Below, piece by piece: positions 1 through 9,073 of a DNA stretch of 64,000 bases. A model generated the notes under the pieces. That model saw nothing but the letters and a program-made list of their open reading frames with translations. It was not told where the DNA came from and ran no database searches. The first letter of the stretch is position 1. Every line of letters starts with the position of its first letter. Origin of the DNA: Clavibacter phaseoli (GTDB lineage: Bacteria; Actinomycetota; Actinomycetes; Actinomycetales; Microbacteriaceae); contig NZ_CP040787.1 in the NCBI RefSeq assembly GCF_021922925.1, positions 59,062 to 123,061 on the forward strand, given 5' to 3'. The position numbers and the translations under genes were made by a program.

Positions 1-91
1 CGTCCTGGTCGGCGCACGTCGGCGCGAGCACGACGGCGGCGGTCAGGAGTCCGCAGGCGAGCGCGGCGGTGACGGCGGGGTGGGGGTGCAT
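1..91 (-). CDS. N-terminal fragment of a secreted protein (runs off window start)
   Basis: Only about 30 codons are inside the window. Read on the minus strand from the ATG at 91, the peptide begins MHPHPAVTAALACGLLTAA and continues VVLAPTCADQD, a typical Sec signal peptide core; an LAPTC segment could be a lipobox-like cleavage site. The start is chosen because an AGGAG lies 7 nt upstream. An in-frame ATG at 106 has no such site. The gene follows the GH43 gene ending at 196 in the same direction, so it may belong to the same carbohydrate locus. Function cannot be told from this fragment. Confidence 0.6.
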   Translation of the reverse strand, partial: MHPHPAVTAALACGLLTAAVVLAPTCADQD

Positions 92-157
92 GTCCAGGCT
101 CCTCATCGTGTCGGCGGGATGAACGTCTTCGGCGGCGGTGGTGCGGGTCGAGCCGGA

Positions 158-190
158 GAGGGAGCAGGCCGGTCGATGGCCTGCTCCCTC
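158..190 (-). terminator. Hairpin terminator behind the 196-3774 gene
   Basis: A perfect 13-bp inverted repeat (GAGGGAGCAGGCC / GGCCTGCTCCCTC) with a 7-nt loop begins directly after the stop codon of the minus-strand GH43 gene. It has no T tract, which is common for actinobacterial terminators. Confidence 0.7.
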
Positions 191-195
191 CCCTG

Positions 196-3100
196 TCAGC
201 GGCAGCTGCGCGCGGCGTAGGCGGCGCTCTGCTGCACGGTGCTCGTCGTGCTTCCCGCGGTCGATGCGGTGACCGCGACGGTCCCTGCCGCGATGGAGAC
301 CGCCCGCGTGGTGGTGGCGGTCGTCGCCGACGCTCCGGGAGCGACAGCCCTCACGGTCTTCGTGCCGTAGGCGGTCTCGGTGGTGACGTCGATCGCGGCG
401 GGGCTCTCGTTCTTCACCACGGTGCTCAGCACGACCTTGCCGCTGACGCACCGCGTCGAGGCGGCCGAGGAGACGGTCACGTTCGATCGGACGGTCACCT
501 TGGTCGTGACGGACCGGAAGGCCGGCGCGACCTCCTCGTCGGGGGTGACGTCGAACACCGGTCGGCCGTCGGCGGCGTAGTGGATGCGGATCAGCCGGGT
601 GTCGCGTCCGTCCCCACCGACCCCGTTGCCCCACGTGTGGTACACGTACACGTCGTTGCCGTCCTCGTCCTGCGTGACGGCGCCGTGGCCGGGCCCCTGC
701 TCGTAGGTGCGGTAGTCGACGACGCCGTCGGGCATGGGGACGCTCGACAGCAGCGCAGCGTCGTACTTGGTCCAGCTCGCGATGTCGGTCAGGTCGCTCC
801 CCTCCGCGGCCCAGGCTCCGCCCACGATGTACTTCGGGCTGACGCCGCTGCTGGAGTACACGAGGGTGATCCGCCCGTCGCGCTGGATGGCGAACGCGCC
901 CTCGGCGAGATGGTCCTCGAACGTCAGCGAGGGGACGACGATCGGGGTGGGCTCGCCGATCACGCGAGTGGGGTTCGCCGGGTCCACCTTGGCGATCCAG
1001 GTCGCGGGATCGCTGATGCCGCCGTCGAGGTACCGCTGTGACCACGCGTAGTACGCGGTCCCGCCGGACTCGAAGTAGGTCATGTCGAGGCTGATGTTGC
1101 GTCCCGTGCCGCTGCGGCCGAGCGGGCTCGAGTCGCTCCTCACCACCGCGCGGGGCGCCGACCAGTCCGCGGGGTTCGCGGGGTCGCCGCCGTCGCGCAG
1201 CTGCATGATGTGCGCCTGCACGGTGAACCACGCGCCGCCCTGGTTCGACTGGTCGTCGTCGGGGTTGAAGCACGGGGCGAACAGGATGGAGAGCTTGCCG
1301 CCGATCTCGTGGATCTCGGGGGCCCAGTAGCAGCCCGCGATCACCCTGCCCTCGGCGGTGCGGTCCTTCCGCGTCGTGCGGTTGAGCAGGTCGACCTCGC
1401 GGCCGCGGCCGCCGGCGTCGTCGCTGAGCTGGGCGATGGAGTCCGCCACCCGGATCGGGAGGTGCTGGGAGGCGACGTTGTCGTTGGCCGTGTCGTCGGT
1501 CGCGGTGAAGAGGTACTTCGTCTTGCCGCCGCGCTCGTACCGGTAGATGGTCGGGTCGGCGCGGTTGTAGGCGAACGGCTCGACGTACTGCCGCTGGCGG
1601 ACGGTGCCGGAGAGGTCGTACGTGCCCGGCCCCTTGGTGGCGAGGTCGGCGAGCTGCTGCGCGTTCCAGTCGACGCCGAGGCTGCCGGTCGACCCGTCGG
1701 CGTAGGACAGCCGGGCCTTCACGCCGGATAGGGCGGCGGTGCCCCCCTGGTCGATCGTCTGCGGAGCGACCGAAGAGCCGGTGTTGACCGTGCGGCCGAA
1801 CGTCTTCGTCAGCGCGTCGGCCGTCGAGGCCGAGACCGTCAGCGCGCCGCCCGGGAGGGCGTCGGCGACCCGCCCGGCGAATCCGGAGAGGTCGGGGCCC
1901 GCGACAGTGGCGGGGCTTCCGCCGAGGACCGCGCCGCGGTTCCCGTCGGTCACGACGACGCTCCTGCGGCTGCCGTCCTTCGGCCAGAAGGGCTGGGCGC
2001 GGAGCTCGGTGCGGGCGAGATCCGTGACGGTCGTGTACTTCGCGGCTCCGGCCGCGTCCGTCCACGAGACCAGGTAGCGCTTCTGGTCGGTGTCGTACAC
2101 CGCGCGGGGCGAGACGACGCCCCCGGTGGTGCCGAGGTCGATCAGGCCGAGCTCGGTGAAGTCCGTCGCGGTGGCGTCGGTGGCCTTGAACACGAGCGCG
2201 CTCGAGGCCTCGGTGCCGTCGGGGGCGCCGTTGTCCCGGACGCGGGTGGCGAGCACGCCGACGGTCCCGTCGGCGAAGGTGAACAGCGACGGCGCGGCGA
2301 TGGCGCGGTGTTCCACCTTGTCGGTCCCGACGAAGACGCCCTCTGCATAGAGGACGCCGCCATTGCCGGCCAACGCGTTCGCGGTGCCGGCGGATGCACC
2401 CAGGGCCAGGTGCATGCTGCGGGCGACCGCGTCCTGGTTGGCCTTGAGCTCGCCCGTGGGCGTGCGGGTGTAGGCGACGACGGTCTTGGCCGTGCTGGCG
2501 CTGAGGATCGTGGTTCGGAACGTCTTCGTCAGCGTGGTGGCGCCGACCTTGACAGTCGCGGTGACCGCAAGCGCCCTGTCGGTCGCCGTGTCGTTGACGA
2601 GGCGTCCACCGGACACGTCGGCGCCGTCGGCGCTCCACGACACCGTGTACCCGGCGACGGTGGGCAGCGCGGTGCCGGATGCGACGGTCGGGGGGACGAC
2701 GAGGGCCGTGCGCAGGCGCGCGGTCGCGTCGGCCTCCGTGTCCGCGGCGACGGTCACCGAGCGCGCGGTGCCGGTGGCGGTGGCTCCGGCGAAGGTCGCT
2801 GTCGGCGTCAGGCGCACGGTGGCGTTCGCTGATCCGGGTGCCGGGCGGCGCACGGTCCCGTCGGTGCCGATCATCGACGGGTCGCTGCTCGTCCAGGTGA
2901 GGACCGAGCCGCCCGCGCCGCGCGTGGGGAGGGCGATGTCACCCGTGACGGGCTCGGTCACCGAGATGGTCGCCGTCGCGGCGTCCGACGCCGCGATGAC
3001 GGAGGCCGCGGGAGCCGCGTCCTCGCGCACCTGGTCCTGCGAGAGCGCCGCGGGGTACACGTGCACGTCATCCAGAGCGCCGGCGAAGAGGGGGTCGGGT

Positions 3101-3774
3101 CCGTAGAGCGACTTGCCCAGCAGGCCGGAGAAGGTCGCGGTGCCGATGGTGGCCGCGCCGGTGGCGGAGGTCGGGGTCGTCTGCGCGAGCCGGCCGTCGA
3201 CGTAGGTCGACACGCTGACACCGCTGCGGAGCACGATGGCGACGTGGCTCCATCGACCGGATGCCGCCGGACCGGTATCCGCCGCGCGCTGCTCGGAGCC
3301 GTTCTTCACGGCGCCGATGAGGTTCCCGCCGCAGTGCGGCGTGGTGAAGAGGTACCGCTCGGTCGACTGCCCGAGCGAGTACGCCCAGCTGCAGCTCTGA
3401 CCGCCGTCCCAGCGCAACCAGGCCGACATCGTGATGTCGGTCGTCGAGGCCGAGGTGAGACCCGGTGCGATCTCGGCGAACGCGGCGGAGCTCCCTGCCG
3501 CGCCTCCCGGGAGGCGGAGCGCGCGGTCGGTACCGCCGCGCGGGCCGGCGACCGTTGTGGCGCCGGTCCCGCGGACCGTGGCGGACCGGCCAGCGACGGA
3601 GTCGGTGAAGCCCGTCCCCGCGGCGAGGGCGGATCCCGCTGCGGCGGTCGAGGCGAAGTCGTAGGAGAGGATCGGGCTGGGCACCGCGGCCTGTGCGGGT
3701 GCACTGCTGAGCGCAGCACCCCCCGCTGTCAGTGTCGCGGCGACCATGAGGGCCGTCGTGCGTCGGAACCGCAT
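196..3774 (-). CDS. Large secreted LamG-Ig-GH43 glycoside hydrolase (1192 aa)
   Basis: A probable extracellular arabinan- or arabinoxylan-attacking enzyme. A signal peptide ends near AQA at residues 27-29. A LamG/concanavalin-like module follows (about 34-255), then atrophied bacterial Ig repeats (about 265-420), a propeller-like stretch that lacks an obvious catalytic set (about 430-640), a Big_4-type module (SLGVDWNAQQLADL) and a GH43 propeller. In the GH43 part the likely general base is the Asp of RADPTIY, CYWAPEIH holds the conserved WAPE, and the likely acid is the Glu of LAEGAFAI; a GPGHG motif follows. The last ~90 residues, from STRC to the terminal CR, are shared with three other proteins in this window. 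Substrate is inferred from family only; beta-xylosidase or galactan activity is possible. A terminator follows at 158-190. Confidence 0.88.
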   Translation of the reverse strand: MRFRRTTALMVAATLTAGGAALSSAPAQAAVPSPILSYDFASTAAAGSALAAGTGFTDSVAGRSATVRGTGATTVAGPRGGTDRALRLPGGAAGSSAAFAEIAPGLTSASTTDITMSAWLRWDGGQSCSWAYSLGQSTERYLFTTPHCGGNLIGAVKNGSEQRAADTGPAASGRWSHVAIVLRSGVSVSTYVDGRLAQTTPTSATGAATIGTATFSGLLGKSLYGPDPLFAGALDDVHVYPAALSQDQVREDAAPAASVIAASDAATATISVTEPVTGDIALPTRGAGGSVLTWTSSDPSMIGTDGTVRRPAPGSANATVRLTPTATFAGATATGTARSVTVAADTEADATARLRTALVVPPTVASGTALPTVAGYTVSWSADGADVSGGRLVNDTATDRALAVTATVKVGATTLTKTFRTTILSASTAKTVVAYTRTPTGELKANQDAVARSMHLALGASAGTANALAGNGGVLYAEGVFVGTDKVEHRAIAAPSLFTFADGTVGVLATRVRDNGAPDGTEASSALVFKATDATATDFTELGLIDLGTTGGVVSPRAVYDTDQKRYLVSWTDAAGAAKYTTVTDLARTELRAQPFWPKDGSRRSVVVTDGNRGAVLGGSPATVAGPDLSGFAGRVADALPGGALTVSASTADALTKTFGRTVNTGSSVAPQTIDQGGTAALSGVKARLSYADGSTGSLGVDWNAQQLADLATKGPGTYDLSGTVRQRQYVEPFAYNRADPTIYRYERGGKTKYLFTATDDTANDNVASQHLPIRVADSIAQLSDDAGGRGREVDLLNRTTRKDRTAEGRVIAGCYWAPEIHEIGGKLSILFAPCFNPDDDQSNQGGAWFTVQAHIMQLRDGGDPANPADWSAPRAVVRSDSSPLGRSGTGRNISLDMTYFESGGTAYYAWSQRYLDGGISDPATWIAKVDPANPTRVIGEPTPIVVPSLTFEDHLAEGAFAIQRDGRITLVYSSSGVSPKYIVGGAWAAEGSDLTDIASWTKYDAALLSSVPMPDGVVDYRTYEQGPGHGAVTQDEDGNDVYVYHTWGNGVGGDGRDTRLIRIHYAADGRPVFDVTPDEEVAPAFRSVTTKVTVRSNVTVSSAASTRCVSGKVVLSTVVKNESPAAIDVTTETAYGTKTVRAVAPGASATTATTTRAVSIAAGTVAVTASTAGSTTSTVQQSAAYAARSCR

Positions 3775-3802
3775 CGTTCGTCAACTTCCGTCAGGGGTGG
3801 TG

Positions 3803-3901
3803 GCGGGGAGCACGGGCCTTGCGGGCCGTGCTCCCCGCGGGGTGGGAGCCTCGGGCTCCGTGGTGGAGGAGGTCCGGGAGGGGGATCAGGGCCCCTCCCG
3901 G
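3803..3901 (-). terminator. Two strong hairpins between the two minus-strand GH43 genes
   Basis: Directly downstream of the 3910 stop is a 10-bp hairpin (CCGGGAGGGG / CCCCTCCCGG, 3874-3901). A second one with a 13-bp stem (GCGGGGAGCACGG / CCGTGCTCCCCGC, 3803-3838) lies close to the start of the next gene. A small GGAGCC-TCG-GGCTCC hairpin lies between them. They probably end transcription of the 3910-6855 gene, so the next gene may need its own promoter or read-through. Confidence 0.65.
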
Positions 3902-3909
3902 ATCCCGGT

Positions 3910-6855
3910 CTAGCGGCAGGCGATCGCCGAGTAGGGCGCGGTCACCGTCCGGGAGCCGGAGGCGGCCTTCGACGTGACGCTCAGCTCGCCGGCGCCGATG
4001 GAGACGGCGCGGGTGCTGAACGCCGCGGTGACGGTCTTGCCGGGAACGACGCCCGAGAACGTCCTGCTCCCCCACGGCGAGGTCACCGTGAGCTCAGCGG
4101 TCGTGTCGCTGGCGTTGGTGGCGGTGCCCGTCACCGTGACCTTGCTGGCGACGCATCGGCTGGAGGCCGAGGCCTGGACGGCGGGTCCGGGAGGTGCCGT
4201 CGCCGTGACGGTCGTGATGGCCGGGGTCGCCGCCGAGTTGGCGAGCTGGCCGCGGACCTGGACGGTGTCGCCGGCCTTCTTGAGCGAGCTAAGGTCTGGG
4301 GTCTCCCAGGTCACGGCGACCGTCTCCCGGTGGCCGTCCTTGAACGACGCGCCTACCGTGGCGGGCAGGTCGACGGTGGTCGATCCGGCCGGCACGGTAC
4401 GGGCGACCGCGTCGACCGAGGTGACCAGGAGCGACGGGTTCCACTTCGCCGCGAGCGCGTCGCGCTCTTTCGCGGTGATGGAGATGACGGATCCGTGGCG
4501 GGGCGAGGCCGGCAGCGAGAAGCTGCCGGGGATGGTCCACTTGATGTCGCCCTCGAGCGAGTTGGTGCCGAGCGGGATGTAGCCGCGTCCGCCGTAGTTG
4601 TCGGTCCAGAGGAAGTACTTGTACCCCGCCCGGTCGCCCTCGTTGGCCTTGAAGATCTCGGGGCCCTCGACCTCCGGCGTCCCGGCGTCGCGGCCGATGC
4701 AGGTGTCGATCAGGCTCCAGGCTCCGGAGGCGGTGGTGGCGCGCAGGTTCGTCGACTTCTGTCCGATGATGTCGGGCGAGGGGCAGCCGGTGGTCTGCGT
4801 GCCCTTCGTGAAGCGGTAGTAGGTGTCGCCGTCCTTCAGCATGGTCGCGTCGATGAGCCCGTTGCTCTTGTTGAGCGTGGGGACGTCAGCGGCCTTGAAC
4901 CAGACCTCGGGGGTGGTGAAGTCACGGAAGTCGCGGGTGATGGAGGTGAGGATCTGCGGTCCGTTGCCGTCCTCGACGTTGCGCGTGCTGTCGGTGAACA
5001 GGGCCGAGGTCCAGTAGACGACGTAGGCGTCGATGGTGGGGTCGTAGCTGGCCTCGGGCGCCCAGGTCATGCCCGCGTTGGGCAGGTTGACCTCGATGTG
5101 GCGCTGCTGGCCCCAGTTCACCAGGTCGGTGGACTCCCAGATCTCGAGGTGGCGGCTGCCGCGATTGGTCGATCCGCCGAATCCGGTGGTGCCCACGGAG
5201 AGGTCGGTGGCCATCAGGAAGAAGCGGTCGCCCTCCTTGGAACGGAGGATGAACGGGTCGCGCAGGCCCTTCGTGCCGAGGGTCGAGGTGAGGATCGGCT
5301 GCGCGTCGTTGAGGGTCTTCCAGTTCAGCGAGTCGTTGCCGTCGGAGGTCGCGAAGCGGATCTTCTCGCCCTCGACGCTGTCGCCCGTGAAGTAGGCGAA
5401 CATGTACGCGTCGAGGTCGCTCGCGGCGACGGGGGCCGCCGCCGGGACGGTGCGGGTCAGCTGCCGCACGACGGCCGCCGTGCCGGGGACGGTCACCGTC
5501 GCCGTGAGCGTGACGCTCGTGTCGGCTGCCGGTCGCGTGACCGCACCCTTGACGACGACGTTAGGCGCGGTGCCCTTGTCGGCGGAGGAGATGACGGCCT
5601 CGTTCGAGGAGGTCCAGGTGATGACGGCGCTCGAGCTGCCGGCCCGCGAGGCCGTGGCGGCGACGTCGGCTCCGGTCGCGGGCAGGGTGAGGCTGCCGCG
5701 CACCGGTCCGGCGAGTGCGGGGTCGGCGCTGACGGCGTCGGCCACGGTCCGGGCGAGCTCGGACTCGGCCGTCTGGCCCGCGGCGTAGGCCGGCACGGTG
5801 ACGGTGGTGGCCTGGCCGACGACGGAGGTGCCGCCGTGGACGGCCGTGGGGGTCAGCGTGACGGTCGCGTCCGGGTTGCCCGCGGCGGGTCGGATCACGA
5901 CGCCGGTGGTGCTGACGGTGCCCGGGGCGCTCGATGCCCAGGTGATCGCGGAGCCGTTGGCACCGGTCGTGGGCAGGGTCAGGTCTGCGGTGACGGAGGA
6001 GGTGTCACCGAGCGAGATGGTGGCGTCCTTGCCCGCGAGCACGGAGTGCACGCCGGCGGCGCTCTGCTGCACCTGGCCGGCGGTCAGCGCCGAGGTCCAG
6101 ACCTCCATGTCGTCGATGGCTCCTGCCCAGTAGGCGTCCGCGCCGTAGAACGACTTGCCGAGGAAGCCCGAGAAGGTGGAGGTGCCGATCGCGGACGCGG
6201 CGGTGGAGGAGGTGTTGCCCTGGCCGACGAGAGCGCCGTCGAAGTAGGTGGAGACGGACTGGCCGCCCTTGACCACGACCGCCATGTGCACCCAGCGGTC
6301 CGTGGCGACCGGCGTGTTGCCGGCGCCGCGCACCTCGGAGCCGTTCTTGATCGCGCCGAACCCGGCGGGTCCGCACTTCGTGGTGGCGAGGACGTGGGAG
6401 TCGACGCTCGAGCCGAGGGTGAAGGGCCAGGTGCAGTCGGGGGCGCCGCTCCAGCGGAGCCAGGCGGACATCGTCACGTCCTGCGTGCCGGCGGGGATGA
6501 GCCCGGGCGCGATGCGGACGTGCGGGGCGGCGGACGTGCTGGATCCGCCCGGGAGCGAGAGCGCGCGATCGCCGGGAGCTCCGGAGGGGCCGGCGACGCT
6601 GGTCGCGCCGGCGTTGACGAGGGTGCCGGGGTGGTTGCCCGGCGCCGCGTCGGCGATCACGGCGCCGTTGCCGAGGGTCGCGTCGATGGCGTCGAACGAG
6701 TACTGCATCGCGGGCGCGGGGACGGTCTCGGCCGCGCCGGCGGCGCCGATGGGGCCGAGCACGCCGCCGAGGGACACGGCGGCGATCGTCAGCGCGGCGC
6801 CCGCTCGAGGGAGGCGTGAGCGCCGGATGCGCTCCTGCCGGAGGGTTCGTGACAT
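3910..6855 (-). CDS. Large secreted LamG-Ig-GH43 glycoside hydrolase (981 aa)
   Basis: An extracellular GH43 enzyme, probably alpha-L-arabinofuranosidase or arabinanase-like. A basic N-terminus and hydrophobic stretch end near GAAGAAE (about residue 42). A LamG module (about 45-265), two Ig-like repeats (about 270-475) and a single GH43 catalytic propeller (about 480-800) follow. GLRDPFILRS carries the likely base Asp, MTWAPEASYD the conserved WAPE, and VEGPEIFK the likely acid Glu. A Big_4-type module and the shared C-terminal domain (SSRC ... terminal CR) close the protein. The operator-promoter at 7242-7270 points toward this gene and would give a leader of roughly 380 nt. No other obvious gene lies in the 6856-7240 leader. 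Confidence 0.9.
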   Translation of the reverse strand: MSRTLRQERIRRSRLPRAGAALTIAAVSLGGVLGPIGAAGAAETVPAPAMQYSFDAIDATLGNGAVIADAAPGNHPGTLVNAGATSVAGPSGAPGDRALSLPGGSSTSAAPHVRIAPGLIPAGTQDVTMSAWLRWSGAPDCTWPFTLGSSVDSHVLATTKCGPAGFGAIKNGSEVRGAGNTPVATDRWVHMAVVVKGGQSVSTYFDGALVGQGNTSSTAASAIGTSTFSGFLGKSFYGADAYWAGAIDDMEVWTSALTAGQVQQSAAGVHSVLAGKDATISLGDTSSVTADLTLPTTGANGSAITWASSAPGTVSTTGVVIRPAAGNPDATVTLTPTAVHGGTSVVGQATTVTVPAYAAGQTAESELARTVADAVSADPALAGPVRGSLTLPATGADVAATASRAGSSSAVITWTSSNEAVISSADKGTAPNVVVKGAVTRPAADTSVTLTATVTVPGTAAVVRQLTRTVPAAAPVAASDLDAYMFAYFTGDSVEGEKIRFATSDGNDSLNWKTLNDAQPILTSTLGTKGLRDPFILRSKEGDRFFLMATDLSVGTTGFGGSTNRGSRHLEIWESTDLVNWGQQRHIEVNLPNAGMTWAPEASYDPTIDAYVVYWTSALFTDSTRNVEDGNGPQILTSITRDFRDFTTPEVWFKAADVPTLNKSNGLIDATMLKDGDTYYRFTKGTQTTGCPSPDIIGQKSTNLRATTASGAWSLIDTCIGRDAGTPEVEGPEIFKANEGDRAGYKYFLWTDNYGGRGYIPLGTNSLEGDIKWTIPGSFSLPASPRHGSVISITAKERDALAAKWNPSLLVTSVDAVARTVPAGSTTVDLPATVGASFKDGHRETVAVTWETPDLSSLKKAGDTVQVRGQLANSAATPAITTVTATAPPGPAVQASASSRCVASKVTVTGTATNASDTTAELTVTSPWGSRTFSGVVPGKTVTAAFSTRAVSIGAGELSVTSKAASGSRTVTAPYSAIACR

Positions 6856-7241
6856 GGAGGTTCCTTCTTCATGGTGGATGGCGGTGGAGGGGAGTCGAGG
6901 CGCACGCCGGTCGACGGGTCGCCGGCGGGTGCGGGTGGGGAAGGGCTCCGCGGATCAGGGCGGCGCGGGCGCCGACTGGCGGCGGCGGCGGAGATCACCG
7001 CGGTGGCGGACCCGATGCGGGAGTCACGGCGTCTGGCCGTGCGCCCTGCAGTCGAGCGGGAGCCCGTGTGCGACAGCCGGATGGCGGGGCTAGCCGCGAT
7101 GGAGTCCGGGTGGGCGGGCGCAGCGATCGGCGGGGGGAAGGTGCGGCATCGTCGTCATCGACGGTCCTCTCAGGTTCTTCGTCGAACCGGTAGATCGGGG
7201 TGTCTCGCACGGGACGGTGTCCCGCTCGACCACTGCCGGTC

Positions 7242-7270
7242 ACTGTATCCATGTTTGTTACCGTGAACAA
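7242..7270 (-). promoter_or_regulatory. Promoter with embedded LacI-type operator, reading toward the 6855 start
   Basis: The 16-bp near-palindrome TTGTTACCGTGAACAA at 7255-7270 has the central CG typical of LacI-family operators. On the minus strand it supplies a TTGTTC -35 (7270-7265), followed by exactly 17 bp and a TACAGT -10 (7247-7242). The same 16 bp recurs at 10432 in another promoter of identical layout. A repressor bound here would cover the -35 and spacer. No LacI gene is in the window. Confidence 0.6.
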
Positions 7271-7567
7271 CAGTGGTGGTCGTCCGGGCGTGATCCGGAC
7301 ACGTGCGCGTGCCACGGATCGCGCGACCGGCTCCCTCATCTCCCCACGAGGGAGTCAGGCCCCTGCCCGACCTCCCTGGCCGGGGTGCTCGACGTGGCCC
7401 AGCGTCCGAGTCCGAGAGCGCCCGGCCGGATCTCGACCTCCCGCCCGGCGAGGCGCACGGGCGTTGCATCCGGACCGCCGCGCACGCGCGTCGGCCGCCT
7501 TCTCGTCCGGTATTCCCAGCGCTCGTCCGCGTCCCTCCGGCGACGCCTGGCATCTCCCCCGACGAGA

Positions 7568-7583
7568 GTATTAACGTGAACAA
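7568..7583 (+). promoter_or_regulatory. Variant copy of the LacI-type operator upstream of the 7637 gene
   Basis: GTATTAACGTGAACAA matches the other two sites at 13 of 16 positions and keeps the central CG and the GTGAACAA half. It sits 54 bp before the start codon of the secreted HExxH protein. A clear -35/-10 pair is not visible around it. Confidence 0.5.
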
Positions 7584-7636
7584 CCAGCCGGTGGATCCAC
7601 CGGGACGTCATCGACGACGAAGAATCGGAGAACAGC

Positions 7637-8221
7637 ATGCAACGACGCACTCGACACTCCCTCCGCACAATGACCCTCATCGCCGCCGCCGTGGCGGCCA
7701 CCACCCTCGGCGGAGCGCTCCCCGCGCAGGCCGCCGAAGGGGAGATCACCTACACCCTCGTCCGCTCCGCGAATCCCACCGCCGACGAGCAGGACGCCTA
7801 TGCGCGCATCACCGCCGCCATGGACCAGGCCGTCGCCCGGTACAACGCCGAGTCCGACATCACGAAGGTGATCGAGGTCTCCTACGCACCCGGCGTCCCG
7901 ACGGCGGAGGGCAGCACGAACGGCGACCTGCGCTTTGGGTCGAACCGCAGCTACATGGTCGAGGGCACGGCCCTGCACGAGATCTCGCACACCATCGGCG
8001 TCGGCCTCAGCGGCGGCTGGTCCGCGCACTGCGTGGGCGGCGTCTGGAACGGGCCCACCGCGACGGCGCTCGTGCAGTCGTACGACGGGTCCGGCGCGCG
8101 GCTCTCCTGCGGCGGCTCGCACATGTGGCCCTACGGCCTGAACTACTCGAGCGAGTTCTCCGACACCGCGTTCACCCGTCACGTCGACGTGGTGGAGGCC
8201 ATGCTCGCCGACGGGCTCTAG
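7637..8221 (+). CDS. Secreted HExxH zinc metallopeptidase-like protein (194 aa)
   Basis: A signal peptide ends near ALPAQAAE (about residue 33). The mature part is about 160 residues and carries HEISHTIGVG, matching the metzincin-like pattern HExxHxxGxG, preceded by a gly-rich FGSNRSYMVEGTALHE segment. Two cysteines flank a GGWSAHCVGG / ARLSCGG loop and could form a disulfide. The length is small for a free peptidase and no propeptide is obvious. It could instead be a structural or inhibitory protein that has kept the fold. An operator copy lies just upstream, so it is probably controlled together with the GH43 genes. A protease role is inferred from the motif only. Confidence 0.75.
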   Translation: MQRRTRHSLRTMTLIAAAVAATTLGGALPAQAAEGEITYTLVRSANPTADEQDAYARITAAMDQAVARYNAESDITKVIEVSYAPGVPTAEGSTNGDLRFGSNRSYMVEGTALHEISHTIGVGLSGGWSAHCVGGVWNGPTATALVQSYDGSGARLSCGGSHMWPYGLNYSSEFSDTAFTRHVDVVEAMLADGL

Positions 8222-8350
8222 TCCGACCCGACCCCTCCGACTCGATCACGTCGAGACCGGAGGCGTCGTCGATCGGCGGCACCCGGGCCTGCCCGCTCGC
8301 GGGAGGCGGGGGCGCCGCCGATCGCGGCGCAGATGAACGAGAGGACGCCC

Positions 8351-8905
8351 ATGACGACCGATCACGGGCCCGCCGCCGACGGGTCGACGCCGCCGACGCC
8401 GGCCGTGTACGCCGACGACCTGTCGGACGAGACGCTCGCTCGCCTCATCGACGCGGTCATGCTGCTGGCTGAGGACCTCCACATGTCGGCCACTCCGTGG
8501 TGGGAGCCCCTGACCGGGCTGCAGATCCTGCTCCTGCGGACGATCGCCCGCACGGGAGGGGTCACGCGGACGGATATCGGGCGGGACTGCCGCACATCCC
8601 GCGCCGCGGTCTCGCCGGGATTGGCGTCGCTCATCCGCCAGGGCTACGTGACCGAGGCCGCTGCCGACGGCGACTCCGTCCTCACCCTGGGGACCGCGGG
8701 GCGCGACATGCTGGATCGGATCGGCCGCGCACGGGTCGATCTGGTGCGCCGGGCGCTCCACGAGCGCCCGCGCCTGGGTGCGGATTCCGCCCGGCATCTC
8801 ATCGCCTGCATCGAGCACCTGCGACGGTCCGAGGACCTGGCCTCCGGAGACCGCGGCCCCGGTCCCGGCCCCGGCCCCGGCCCGTCCGAGGGTGCTGTCC
8901 GCTGA
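8351..8905 (+). CDS. MarR-family transcriptional regulator
   Basis: A winged-helix regulator of about 184 residues: LTGLQILLLRTIARTGGVTRTDIGRDCRTSRAAVSPGLASLIRQGYV is helix-turn-helix plus recognition helix, followed by the wing (DGDSVLTLGTAGRDML). The start at 8351 is chosen over the ATG at 8333 because AGAGGA lies 5 nt upstream. The C-terminus ends in a Gly-Pro repeat encoded by a GC-rich hexanucleotide run (about 8863-8884), probably disordered. The next gene in the same direction encodes an MFS exporter, the usual partner of MarR repressors. Ligand unknown. Confidence 0.8.
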   Translation: MTTDHGPAADGSTPPTPAVYADDLSDETLARLIDAVMLLAEDLHMSATPWWEPLTGLQILLLRTIARTGGVTRTDIGRDCRTSRAAVSPGLASLIRQGYVTEAAADGDSVLTLGTAGRDMLDRIGRARVDLVRRALHERPRLGADSARHLIACIEHLRRSEDLASGDRGPGPGPGPGPSEGAVR

Positions 8906-9073
8906 CGACACCCGACGTCACATGGGCCCCGCCCCTCGGAGGCCGTGCCCTATCGTGAGCTCGTCATGGTCATGCGGCAGCTCCTTCTCCGCCGCGACGG
9001 GTCCTGAGCAGGTAGGCGCCCCCGTCGCGGTGGTCGTGCTGCCTGCGCAGATCCCCCTCGTACGGAGCCGCTG

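Noticed and set aside
3061..6819. A 1250-codon open frame on the plus strand
   Set aside because: It lies opposite two clear GH43 genes, is rich in Arg/Gly/Ala, and has no domain; it is a shadow produced by high GC.
8863..8884. GC-rich hexanucleotide run as a regulatory repeat
   Set aside because: It is the coding sequence of a Gly-Pro tail in the MarR protein; slippage is possible but there is no sign of regulatory use.
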